Source: Ananas comosus
Lineage: Eukaryota > Streptophyta > Magnoliopsida > Poales > Bromeliaceae
Reading direction: 5' to 3'
DNA length: 64,000 nt
Assembly (NCBI RefSeq): GCF_001540865.1
Contig: NC_033645.1
Location: 1,742,182 to 1,806,181, forward strand
A program made the translations under genes and the position numbers. Of the stretch, positions 21,463 through 32,300 are shown piece after piece. The notes under the pieces were generated by a model. That model did no database searches and had not been told where the DNA came from. It was given only the letters and a program-made list of their open reading frames with translations. Numbering within the stretch: position 1 is the stretch's first letter; each line of letters starts with the position of its first letter.

Positions 21463-21867
21463 TATTTTCCTCTTCTCATAGTTATAAGATGGTGATAGAT
21501 GGAAGAGTTCCAATACCTGGAGAGTTTATTGTTGGATTCACCAGTTTAAGGTCTTCTCTATCATCGTGAACCCGATAACGTCTCAAACTTAAATAGTCCT
21601 TTAGTAGATTGGCCTTACTAAGGCCTTTCCAATCCACTGTACGCGAGGGACCTTAGCGACCTAGAGAGAGATTTACCCGAAGTTCCACGATAAGGTGTTT
21701 CGAACAGCCGAAACTGTAAAAACTTGGTGAACTTAAATAGAATATTGTTAAATTGACCTTCTTAAGGTTGGCCTTTAGTTAACTCGTGTGAGTTATTGGG
21801 AAGTTAAATATAACCGTTGTGAATAGAAACACCTGGAGGGTGCCCCTTCTTAACATGACTTTTACTT
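21463..21867. other. Second mirror sequence: RLP C 3' coding part reversed, not complemented
   Basis: Read backwards as plain text, these 405 bases match 39273-39678 of RLP E at about 90% or better. Normal text resumes at accacaagcaag (21868). The segment starts right after the 'n' at 21462. Reversing it in place restores colinearity with E. It is independent of the first mirror (different copy, different length) but has the same arrangement. Confidence 0.93.
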
Positions 21868-24156
21868 ACCACAAGCAAGTTATTACTATAGTCAATGGCT
21901 GTAAAGAGCCACTCCTCAACAGTATATATATTTCTAGTATTATTTATCATAGCGCTGAAATTACCAAAAGAACGTGGTATTGATCCTGTCAAATTGTTAT
22001 GTGAAAGATCCAAGAATTGGAGGTAGGTGAGTTGCGCAAGTTCCGAAGGAATTTCGCCCACAAACATATTTGACCTCAGCTGCAGTATTGATAGATACTC
22101 TAGGTTCTCACCTATCCATGTCGGAATTTCCCCCGTGAATTTATTGCTGCTAAGGTCAAGGAACAATAAATTATTGCAATGCTGCAGTTCCAAAGGAAGT
22201 TCTCCATAAAAAGTGTTATTGTTGAGGTGCAATAATGTGAGCGAGCTCAGCGAACCAATTGAAGGAGGAATTTCGCCGGCAAGATTGTTGTTCGACAAAT
22301 CCAAAACTAAAAGGGATGAATTGTTCCAGCATTGAGGGAGTTCTCCTGATAAAGAGTTGTTTGATAGGTCCAGCACTTTCTAGATATTTTAGTTTACATA
22401 TATAAGATGGGATACTACCGTTAATCTGATTGCTTGATAGTAACAAATATCTTAACTGCGACATATTTGAGATTGGTGAGAGGAAGGGTCCTGATATAGA
22501 ATTATTTGAGAGATCTAATGTTCTGAGTGTGTTTGGCAAAGATGGAATTGGGCCTTCCAGTTTGTTTGACCTGAAAATAAGATCTTCTAGGATTGTAAAT
22601 TGCAAGGACATGGGCAACTTGCCTCTAATCTGATTATGAGAGAGATCTACGTTACTACAATATGGTGAATTCCAAAACCATTCGGGAATAGTGTCTGTGA
22701 TCCCTGTGTTGGACAGATTTAGAGAGAAAATTTGCATTTGCCCTCGAAGCCATGCTGGAAATAGAGGCGGCGAAAATTGACAAGAACCTAACATAATATC
22801 CCCAAGTTGAAACGGAGGAATCCACTTGTTATCCACGTCAATGATCAAAGAATTTGACTCTAGGCTCAAGATCTTCAACTTTGATAGGTTGGCAAAATGA
22901 GCTTCAGATATGACACCTTGCAAGGAATTATAAGAGAGGTCTAACCATAGCAAATTTGAGAGTCTCCCAATTCCACTAGGAATAGGCCCTGCTAGTGAAT
23001 TATTGCTGAGATCAAGAGTATCTAGACTCTTAATCTCCTCTAGCCATCCAAATAAACTCCCATGAAACTTGTTATTTCCTAACATTAGTTCCTCCATATT
23101 CTTCCATGGACAATGCGACGGCCTTACCAACTCTGCAATGTCTCCGCCGATGCCAACAGAGATCAAGTTTATACTTACTAAATTGCACATATTTTGAATT
23201 GATGTAGGTATACTACCTTCAAAATTATTAGATTCTAAATATAGGGCGTTCAAGGAAGTTAAGTTTCCAAGTGAGTCTGGGATCTTCCCATGAAATCCAG
23301 AATATCCGAGATCAAGATAGGAAAGCTCCGTAAGATTCCACAACCAAGTTGGTAGGGTGGTATTGAAGGGACCATTAGAGCCAATATCAAGAAATTTCAG
23401 GGATGTAAAGTTGACATAAGAAAGAGATGTGGGAATTTTAGTAAGAGAACAACCAAGTAACGATAGATCTGTTAGAGAATGCAACGTGTTTACTACTTCC
23501 AACCAATCTGTAGCATTGGATAGGTTTAGCATGCTTAAATCAAGAACCCTCATAGAAGACAACTGAGAGAGCCACGAAAGGTTATCGACACAAGGGCCGT
23601 TGGAGGCAAAAGCAGCAGTCAGATGCAGAGTATGCAGACGAGACAGATTGTTGAGCTGAGCAGGAGGTGTTGTACATACGAAGTTTGAATAAGAGAGGTC
23701 AAGATAGCGAAGATTAGATAGGTTGTCGAGTTGCTCAGGTACTTCACCACTGAAATTAGAAAAAGAGAGATCAAGATGCATTAAGCTTTTTAACGAACCG
23801 ATAAATTTCGGGATAGAGATTCCACCAAAATCATTCCAACTAAGATCAAGGCGACTTAAATGACTTAAAACAAGTAAAGATGGATTGATCTCACCGCGCA
23901 GGGAATAATTTGATAAATACTTGTTTCGAAGGTTGAGCTTCACAACGTGGCCCGTGTTGTTGTCGCAAACTACTCCCTTCCAAGTGCTACAACAATCCCG
24001 ACCGGCCCATGAAGACAATCGACCGCCGGTATCAATAATACCAGCTTTGAAGGTAAGGAGTGCCTCCCTTTCCATCTCGAAGCACCCGCTTGTTAGGATA
24101 CAATGATGGCCTAAAAGCCATACACTGAGAAGAAGTGCTAGCACACGGTACTGCAT
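21868..24156 (-). pseudogene. RLP C: EIX2-type RLP with +1 frameshift
   Basis: ATG at 24154-24156. Signal peptide, LRRNT_2 cap ([15 protein letters not shown]) and regular LRRs run to the codons before 22380. One extra base there (cactttctagat, where E has cactactagat) shifts the frame. The LRRs then continue in another frame from 22376 ([20 protein letters not shown]) into the island region ([20 protein letters not shown]) until the mirrored block. The frame that continues from the 5' part ends at 22216 after about 50 unrelated residues. The island is shorter than in E. If the frameshift is real, the product is a secreted LRR protein without a membrane anchor. Confidence 0.85.
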
Positions 24157-24212
24157 GGTTATGGTCCTCGTGACTAGTATATTTTACAGCTCTACACAAT
24201 GGCAGTGGCTGC

Positions 24213-24221
24213 TTTATATAG
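24213..24221 (-). promoter_or_regulatory. TATA box of RLP C
   Basis: CTATATAAAG on minus, about 57 bp before the ATG, so the 5' UTR is short (about 25-30 nt expected). Conserved with A, D and E. Confidence 0.6.
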
Positions 24222-24448
24222 ATCCGTGCGCAAAATATACGTGTATTAATTTATTGGTGCTGGGGTCAATTACACCCTTCATTTGTGCATTTATCTCTCT
24301 ACGCTGTCCTTGTCTATGTCTACATCTTATTAACTATTTCTACAGCAAAATAAAAAAATAAAAAAAATAAAGAAAAAGAAAACTTGGAACTTTAGGGACT
24401 CTTCCAAACAAACTTTCAACACTTTCTGCAGAGAAGAAGTGCTACAAC

Positions 24449-24496
<48 letters not shown>

Positions 24497-26628
24497 AAGC
24501 CTAAGTGGCAAAGAGCTTGATGGTTGGTATCCGAAACTCAAGTTCAAATCCTAATTGATTAACATTTCTAGCCAAATTTATTTCTAAATGAAATAAACAA
24601 AGCGGGTAGCGTGCTAACTACCTCTCAAAAAAGAAAAAGAAAACTTGGAATTTTACTGACTCTTTTTTTATTTTTTTGAGGAAAGAATAGCATATTACTT
24701 CGATATGGATAAAAAAAAAAAAAAGCACTACGCTACTGATTATAGCTGTGCGTTTAAGTCCCTGTTGATTCGAAACTTGGACATACATGAAATTGAATTC
24801 TCTGCACGTGAGAATATATATTGACTAAATATTATTATATGGAATCTTGACTTAACATAACTAAGCCTAAGAATTTATGGCACAGCCCAAAAATCCCCCA
24901 AAACGCCCAAGAAATATATATATATATAAGAAGGAATTTTGGGTGAACTTGTGGTGACGATCGAGAAGCATAAACGAGGAAACGAGTAATTTTCAATGAT
25001 CCTAATAATGCAACCAGTTGGGACCCCCTGGGAGGAAAAATGAATACATCGTATAGAAGGGGCTAAAGATCCCAAGTCAGTGATGCGAGGGTTGATGTAT
25101 GCATTATTAATTAGCTGTAATATATAGATGCACTTGTTTTAAAATTCAAAACTAATCTGATAGATGTAATGTACAATATCTAAAACACTTGTACGTAAAA
25201 ATTCATGAATTTTGAAACTTTGTCATCTTGGAGGTAAGTAGTCCAAGATTCGGTAATGCACGAAGGGATTTTGTTATTTGATCCAGAGGAAACACGAATG
25301 TAATAACTTTTGAATTCCTATATACATACGGCTCTTTTAATTTTGTAGAATACATTAAATAATTAGATTAAGTAACTAATTAAGATTGAGTTTTTTAGAA
25401 GTGGCACATGCTATACGCTAGGTGCAGTAATAATTTAATTTCCTGTGACCATAAAGGCTGTAAAAAAAGTAGTCTATATATTTTAGACTAACGAAGGTAT
25501 TTTGTGCAAACAAATCCTACGAAAGAGAAAAAAAATATAGATTCGACCAGCTAGGCCCTAATTAGAGAGATATTAATTATTATTATGATATTAATAATTA
25601 AATAATAATTACATAATTAGAGAGATATGAATTAGAAAGACATTTTTTAGAAATATAGTAAATCACTTCATACGTAAAATATACTATTCTATTAAATTAT
25701 TATAGATATTAAGATTTTTGAAAAAAACAAAAGAATCAAAATTTTTAGTTATAGTCATACCGAAAAGTCTTCATACTTGGATAACTTATTCGATATCTAA
25801 ATAGCACCTAAATAATTAGATTTTAATTTGAAAACAACTATAGCTGAATTTTAAAAGTGCCATGCAAGATACGCGAGTTGCGGCAATAATTTCTTCTGAC
25901 GATAAAACTAAAGAAATGGTGGAGTATAGACTATCTACATTTGACTAACAAAAGACATTTCATCCAAAGTGTAGACCCTCTTTATGTGGCTAACAAAAGT
26001 ATTCTGTCCAAACAAACCATATAAATTAAAATATATGTATAGAAAAAAAAAAACTTTGATTTGACCTGTTGATCTCGATGTTTCACATATTGGATCGGTT
26101 AATCTCGGCCGATGATAAAACTTCAATGAGGAGCTCCGCAAACGATGTTTGTTGGGGAGTTTCCGAAGTTAATTTTCTCTCCAATCAAAATTTTATAGTG
26201 TTTTTTAATACTAAAATTTTAAAAAAGAATTAAAATCTAAAAAAAATATAATTTTTGAATAAAAACAAAAGTGATATATGGTGACATATTGGGTCTCCTT
26301 AACGGCACGTCATTACGGAGCTTGGACTGAAGTGTCTATTCCGGGGCGAATGGTGCCAAAATAACTACTAATCAAAGCCGTGAGAGTTCAAGCAAATTGA
26401 GACAATACTCACGTGACCCGATCCGATCTGACCAGAAATGTTTTCGAATGGGGCTTGTAGTTCAGACACCTGAAATAAATTCAGCATCAGGTTTGACTCT
26501 GTAGAGCCAATTTCCTCTATTGATAATTGAGTGGTCGATCCATGTGCATTTGAGAAATACATTGATTTTCTTTTTACCCCAAATTGTGACGAGAAAAAGG
26601 GAGTGATTTTTAATTTCTTTTTTTTTTT
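24222..26628. other. Upstream flank of RLP C, no gene
   Basis: Matches the upstream flank of E (42044-44265) nearly base for base as far as about 25650; beyond that the E side becomes noisy. It contains a poly-A run of about 41 bases at 24454-24494, the SINE at 24495-24642 and AT-rich DNA. Short frames here show no protein family. Confidence 0.6.
24495..24642 (+). mobile_element. SINE copy upstream of RLP C
   Basis: gcctaagtggcaaagagctt head, aagttcaaatcctaattg B-box-like block, tail agccaaatttatttctaaat, then gcgggtagcgtgct and an A-rich end. The copy upstream of E is at 42199-42341. Confidence 0.75.
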
Positions 26629-26745
26629 AGAGAAAGATAGAATGCTATCCGCTTTGTTTATTTTTTAGCTGAAAATATGAATCAACTATGATTTGAATTT
26701 AAGAACTTCGATAACAACGATCAATCCCTTTGCCACTTGCGGTAG
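26629..26745 (-). mobile_element. SINE copy, reverse orientation
   Basis: Reverse complement of the family: poly-T then agaatgctatccgctttgtt, ending at tgccacttgcggtag. The unit E equivalent is at 44270-44398. The 100-N gap begins 27 bp further on. Confidence 0.65.
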
Positions 26746-26771
26746 AAACGATCAATAAGAAATTTTTAATT

Positions 26772-26871
26772 NNNNNNNNNNNNNNNNNNNNNNNNNNNNN
26801 NNNNNNNNNNNNNNNNNNNNNNNNNNNNNNNNNNNNNNNNNNNNNNNNNNNNNNNNNNNNNNNNNNNNNNN
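26772..26871. other. Assembly gap (100 N)
   Basis: A run of exactly 100 N, so a placeholder of unknown true length. It removes the 3' third of RLP D and fuses the upstream region of unit C to the middle of D. Confidence 1.
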
Positions 26872-28828
26872 GTTATTGTTGAGGTGCAATAATGTGAGCG
26901 AGCTCAGCGAACCAATTGAAGGAGGAATTTCGCCGGCAAGATTGTTGTTCGACAAATCCAAAACTAAAAGGGATGAATTGTTCCAGCATTGAGGGAGTTC
27001 TCCTGATAAAGAGTTGTTTGATAGGTCCAGCACTTTCTAGATATTTTAGTTTACATATATAAGATGGGATACTACCGTTAATCTGATTGCTTGATAGTAA
27101 CAAATATCTTAACTGCGACATATTTGAGATTGGTGAGAGGAAGGGTCCTGATATAGAATTATTTGAGAGATCTAATGTTCTGAGTGTGTTTGGCAAAGAT
27201 GGAATTGGGCCTTCCAGTTTGTTTGACCTGAAAATAAGATCTTCTAGGATTGTAAATTGCAAGGACATGGGCAACTTGCCTCTAATCTGATTATGAGAGA
27301 GATCTACGTTACTACAATATGGTGAATTCCAAAACCATTCGGGAATAGTGTCTGTGATCCCTGTGTTGGACAGATTTAGAGAGAAAATTTGCATTTGCCC
27401 TCGAAGCCATGCTGGAAATAGAGGCGGCGAAAATTGACAAGAACCTAACATAATATCCCCAAGTTGAAACGGAGGAATCCACTTGTTATCCACGTCAATG
27501 ATCAAAGAATTTGACTCTAGGCTCAAGATCTTCAACTTTGATAGGTTGGCAAAATGAGCTTCAGATATGACACCTTGCAAGGAATTATAAGAGAGGTCTA
27601 ACCATAGCAAATTTGAGAGTCTCCCAATTCCACTAGGAATAGGCCCTGCTAGTGAATTATTGCTGAGATCAAGAGAGCTTAGATTCTTCATCTCCTCTAG
27701 CCATCCAAATAAACTCCCATGAAGCTTGCTATTTTCTAAAGTTAGTTCCTCCATATTCTTCCATGAGCAAAGCGTCCTTACAACCTCTGCAATATCTCCA
27801 CCGATGCCCAGACCGCTCAAGTCTATAGCTCGCAGATTGCACAAATTTTTAATTGGTCTAGGTATGGTACTTTCAGAATCAAAGTCATTCATTCCTAAAT
27901 ACAGACTGTTGAGAGAAGTTATGTTTCCAAGAGAGTCTGGGATCGTCCCATGAAATCCAGAATTTCTGAGATCGAGATAGGAAAGCTTGGTAAGATTCCA
28001 CAGCCAAGTTGGCAGGGTGGTATTAAAGGGGCCATTATGACTAATATCAAGAGATTCTAGATATGTAAAGTTGACATGAGAAAGAGATGTTGGAATATTA
28101 GTAAGCTGGCATGACGATAAATATAATTCTTGTAGAAAGTGCAACGTGTTTACTACTTCTAACCAATCTGTAGCATTGGATAGGTTTAGCATGCTTAAAT
28201 CAAGAACCCTAATAGAAGACAACCGAGAGAGCCATGAAAGGTCACCAACGCAAGGGTTGTGGGAAGCAAAAGCGTCACCCAAACGCAGAGTATGCAGTCG
28301 AGAGAGATTACTGATCTGAAGAGGGGATTTACAAGTGAAGAGTGAACTAGAGAGGTCAAGATAGCGAAGATTAGATAGGTTGTCGAGTTGCACAGGTATT
28401 TCACCACTGAAATTAGAATTAGAGAGATCAAGATGCATCAAGCTTTTTAACGAGCCGATAAATTTCGGAACAGAGATTCCACCAAAATCATTCCCACTAA
28501 GATCAAGGCGACTTAAATGACTTAGAACAAGTAAAGATGAATTGATCTCACCGCGCAGGGAATAATCCGACCGGTTGGAATAACTCATATAGTTGTTTCG
28601 AAGGTTGAGCTTCACAACGTGGCCGGTGTTGTTGTCGCAAACTACTTCCTTCCAAGTGCTACAACAATCCCGACCGGCCCATGAAGACAATCGACCGCCG
28701 GTATCAATAATACCAGCTTTGAAGGTAAGGAGTGCCTCCCTTTCGATCTCGAAGCAGCCGCTTGTTAGGATACAATGATGGCCTAAAAGCCATACACTGA
28801 GAAGAAGTGCTAGCACACGGTATTGCAT
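26872..28828 (-). pseudogene. RLP D: mosaic EIX2-type RLP, frameshifted and cut by a gap
   Basis: ATG at 28826-28828. Signal peptide, LRRNT_2 cap (with CCSTWKEVVCD, where the others have WKGVVCD) and LRRs follow. The 5' part from about 27720 upward is nearly identical to A (SESTIPRPIKNLCNLRAIDL). From 27675 down to the gap it is identical by eye to C at 22215-23018, including C's +1 frameshift (27033-27038). After the frameshift the reading ends in the same unrelated tail as C. The rest of the gene lies in or beyond the N-run. The pattern indicates gene conversion or unequal crossing over between A-like and C-like copies, or a chimeric assembly. Confidence 0.85.
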
Positions 28829-28883
28829 GGTTGTGGCCCTCGTGACTAGGATATTTTACAGCTCTACGCAATGGCAATGGCGG

Positions 28884-28892
28884 CTTTATATA
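28884..28892 (-). promoter_or_regulatory. TATA box of RLP D
   Basis: CTATATAAAG on minus, about 56 bp before the ATG, in the same conserved block as A, C and E. Confidence 0.6.
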
Positions 28893-30040
28893 GATCCGTG
28901 CGCAAAACACACGTGTACTTATTAGGTCGTCTCTCTCTAGTTAATTGGGACCATTGNTGTTTCACGTACGTTGTCTTACTTGGAAAGTGCACAAGTTTGA
29001 ATTGATAATGTTATTTTTATATGAAATAATTATTATAAATACCGAATAACACGTTGAACCAGTAGAGCTGGAACAATTGTTATTTCTCTACAGGCCATTT
29101 TAAAATGGCCCCCTTTTTGTTCGTTCAACCCTTCTTAACCTTTTATTTTTCACACAATTTCATGGTTTTAGGCGAAATAAACTGGAAGTTGTACTAATTC
29201 TATTGAAAAGTTCATCAAATTTGGTAATTTTAATTACTTGGTAGTAAATGAAACTTAATTAATATATACCTGCTGATAGCTGAATTTAAAACTAGAATGC
29301 ATATCTGCAACTACATCTAGAGTTTAATATCTAAGCCATCTTTGATTTCGGTTGTATTGTTTAAGATTTTCGCACTGGCTAGCTAAATAATCTGAAAGCT
29401 TCAAACTTCGATTACACTGTATTAGATGCTTAACCTCACTTTAAAGCTCACTCACCACATTGAATACGGATCGATATTAGCCATGCGTCAAATAGTTCAA
29501 CTCCTAAAGAAGTTAACCATTACCTCACCATATTGAATACGGATATTAGCCATGCGTCAAATAGTCCAATTTATAATGAAGTTAACCACGCTCAAACCCA
29601 AGTCAAATGTCTGGTTAATTAGACCCTCCACAACGCAAATTACATATTTCAACTGATATTAACAATCATGAGAACAAGAGCACGTCGAACTCGCAAATCT
29701 CGCACTACTGATAAAACATATAAACTCTACTATAATTTGAGCCTAAAAGACTCAAGCTACCCTACATATAAAACATGAAAAAGATAGCTTTATAGAACTG
29801 ATAATTGAAAATGAATAGTGAAGTTAATAAATAAAAAAAATGATTCGTAATAAAATTAAACATCAACAGAACCTAATAGAACACATTCTAAACCTAAGAA
29901 GAAGTAGAGCGAACATACTCGACTTGAAAGGACAAAGCAGGCTGTCAAGTAAACCCGTGCGTTACAAAAACAAAAACAAAAAAAAAACCCTTCCAAAGCG
30001 TTATAAAGGAGATACAAAAGCGTAAAAGAATAAAATCATG
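28893..30040. other. Upstream region of RLP D, no gene
   Basis: The match to the B flank stops at the 'n' (28957). 28958-29350 matches 32866-33245. From 29350 on the sequence is not repeated elsewhere in the window. 29455-29600 holds a short internal duplication (two copies of gttaaccattacctcaccat-like text and gccatgcgtcaaatagt). Small frames show no family. Confidence 0.5.
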
Positions 30041-30044
30041 GAAC

Positions 30045-30525
30045 ACGAAATTATTCACATAATTAAAGTCTATGGAACTAATAAAACGTGAAAGAGTAAA
30101 ATCATGGAACACTAAATTTCACATAATTAAATCATAGGACACCAAAGTAAACAGAAAAAAAGCAGCCGAAGAGACAACTATAAAGCAATGTAATAATGTA
30201 GTTGAAATCTATGAGACGGATCCAAATAGCGTATAAAGGAAATCATGAAAAATCAAAATGGAAACAGTGACTAAAAAAAAAGCAGGCAATGATAAAGTAA
30301 TTTAATATATGCTTTTTGAAATTTATAGGACAGATCCAAAGAGCGAAATAATGAAATCATGGGAAATCAAAATTGAAGCAGTGACTAAATTGCTTTTTTT
30401 AATCATTTTATCTATTATTTTTCCCTTTTTACTTTGGTATCTTATGATTGAACTATGTGAAATTTAGTATACTATGATTTTATTTTTTTACACTTTGGTA
30501 TCCCCGATTGAACTATGTGAAATAG
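30045..30525. mobile_element. Inverted-repeat element with sub-repeats
   Basis: The left arm (aaatcatggaacactaaatt, then atcataggacaccaaagtaa) is mirrored as reverse complement by the right arm (ttactttggtatcttatgat ... gtgaaatttagtatactatg). Architecture is like the MITEs at 17839 and 34399, but the family is different. Borders are approximate. Confidence 0.5.
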
Positions 30526-31664
30526 GAAATAAATTTTATTGAGGAACCCGGAACACTGAACTCAGGAGGTGATTATTGTTTTCAAAACGGGAGAAATTAA
30601 AGAAACGGTGTGAATCTTAACTGAACCCGGAAATACGGACGAAAAGGTGCTCGTAATGAATGATAATAGCCAGATAGTTTTATAATAACAAATATATACG
30701 TAATAGATAATCCGGGTATAATCATATATACTGAGTGCAACAAACATAAAACTCAGGGTTAAAAATATATACGCAATAGATAACGTAAGATGTATAGCGC
30801 TACTTTTCAATAAAAACATGCAATAAAACTAATATTACTTTTAGAAGTGAGGCATACGCAGAGCTTGGTAGATTTATAAATATATAAAATAAAATGAAGA
30901 GTGAAAGAGCTAAAAAAAAACGATAAATTAAAAGTGTGCGCTACTCAATCTAGAAAAGACAAGAAAAATATTGTTTGACCATAGCCTCGTTTATATCATA
31001 GTGACATTTAACGCTTAAAGATTGGTGAAAATAATAAAAAAGAACAAATATAAACTTAAGTTTATTCTCTTTTATTTAAGAAAATCACAAACTGCAACCC
31101 AGTTCGTGAATGATTTTCCCGATCGGTGAATGATTTCAATAGTTGAAATAAAAACAATTTGTGATTACCCTACCTGAACCGAGAAGACGAAATATAGGAA
31201 AAGGTGTTACAATTACCCCTAATTAAAAACAAGTAGGGCTTATAATAAAAATATAATTCGTAATAGGAAGCCCGGGTGTAATCACACTAAGTACAACAGA
31301 TATAAGTCACAGATTTAACAACACTACAAAGTAAGCTAAAACCTAATTTTAAGTAAAATGAGAAATCAATGATGAAATCTATATCCCCGTATACTCTATA
31401 TTCAACTCGATGTTATAAAATTTTCGTGCATAATAAGTGCATGAATATTCAAAAATTGGGATTTTGGATATTTTCATGTTGGTGGTTTATCATTAATTCA
31501 ATATCTGCAAATTCTTTATTTTTACTTACGGCACACGAAAATTTTCATAAGGTCGTATTATGATATTCTATATCGGATTAGAGTAACTTGCAAATGAATA
31601 TTTAAGTTCCCAAATCTGCTTCGTATTTTTGCAAAAGAAAAGAGCGACCACTTTAAGATAGAAT
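30526..31664. other. AT-rich region, nothing recognised
   Basis: Contains two similar stretches (about 30540-30800 and 31160-31330) sharing aacccgg, aataatagat and cgggtgtaatca-like words, so part is probably an old repeat. No gene or RNA signal. Ends at the 'n' at 31665. Confidence 0.4.
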
Positions 31665-31665
31665 N

Positions 31666-31926
31666 GTGTGACATCTTAGTCATTACATTTCTCTTATACT
31701 TTTTGTCTTCTTCCGTTATTTTAGCTAAATTTATTTATTTTCTTTAAATATATTATTGGTTATTTTTTATATTTATAATTTTATAAAGTTATCTAATTAA
31801 TAATAAATTGTTTCAAAACATACCCGTAGCTCTAGCAAATCAAAAGGCCTCAATTGATGTTAAAGTTGAGGGGGCTATTTCAAGCTATAGCCAATAGCTG
31901 AGGGGCCCTTTACAATTTCTCCAAAA
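31666..31926. repeat. 261-bp exact duplicate of 9709-9969
   Basis: Identical by eye to 9709-9969 and starts directly after an 'n'. It may be a recent repeat or an assembly redundancy. Confidence 0.7.
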
Positions 31927-32007
31927 AAAAAAAAAAAACTTATGGAAGGTAATAATAGCCTCACAAGGTTTGGTGCACGAGGTCTAACAAGCCCGTGCAT
32001 AAATTGT

Positions 32008-32091
32008 CATAAAGTCGGCAGCGTAGGATCTGTCGTCACCGACTTAGCCAAAGAAACAGAAAACGCTACTGTTTTCTGCGCCGACTTTATG
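32008..32091. mobile_element. 84-bp miniature inverted-repeat element, copy 2
   Basis: cataaagtcggc ... gccgactttatg, almost identical to 7737-7820. The flanking sequence on both sides also matches, so the whole 7700-7949 block was duplicated together with its SINE. Confidence 0.6.
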
Positions 32092-32165
32092 TAACTAAGG
32101 CTTGCTGCAGATCCGTGATGGGTGTTTCGCTGCCGATTATTTGAGGTCAAGTTCATATCTGGCAC

Positions 32166-32300
32166 CGATTGTCCTAGCGCAAGCGGCAGGTCCTAAGTTC
32201 GAATTCTAATTGATTCATATTTTCAACTAAGTTATTTCTAAAAATGAGATAAACGAAAGGGACAGCGTGTTACCTATCTCTCATAAGAAAGAAAAAAGAA
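32166..32300 (+). mobile_element. SINE copy
   Basis: gcgcaagcggcaggtcctaa head, aagttcgaattctaattg block, tail actaagttatttctaaaaat, then gcgtgttacctatctctcat and an A-rich end. Confidence 0.7.
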
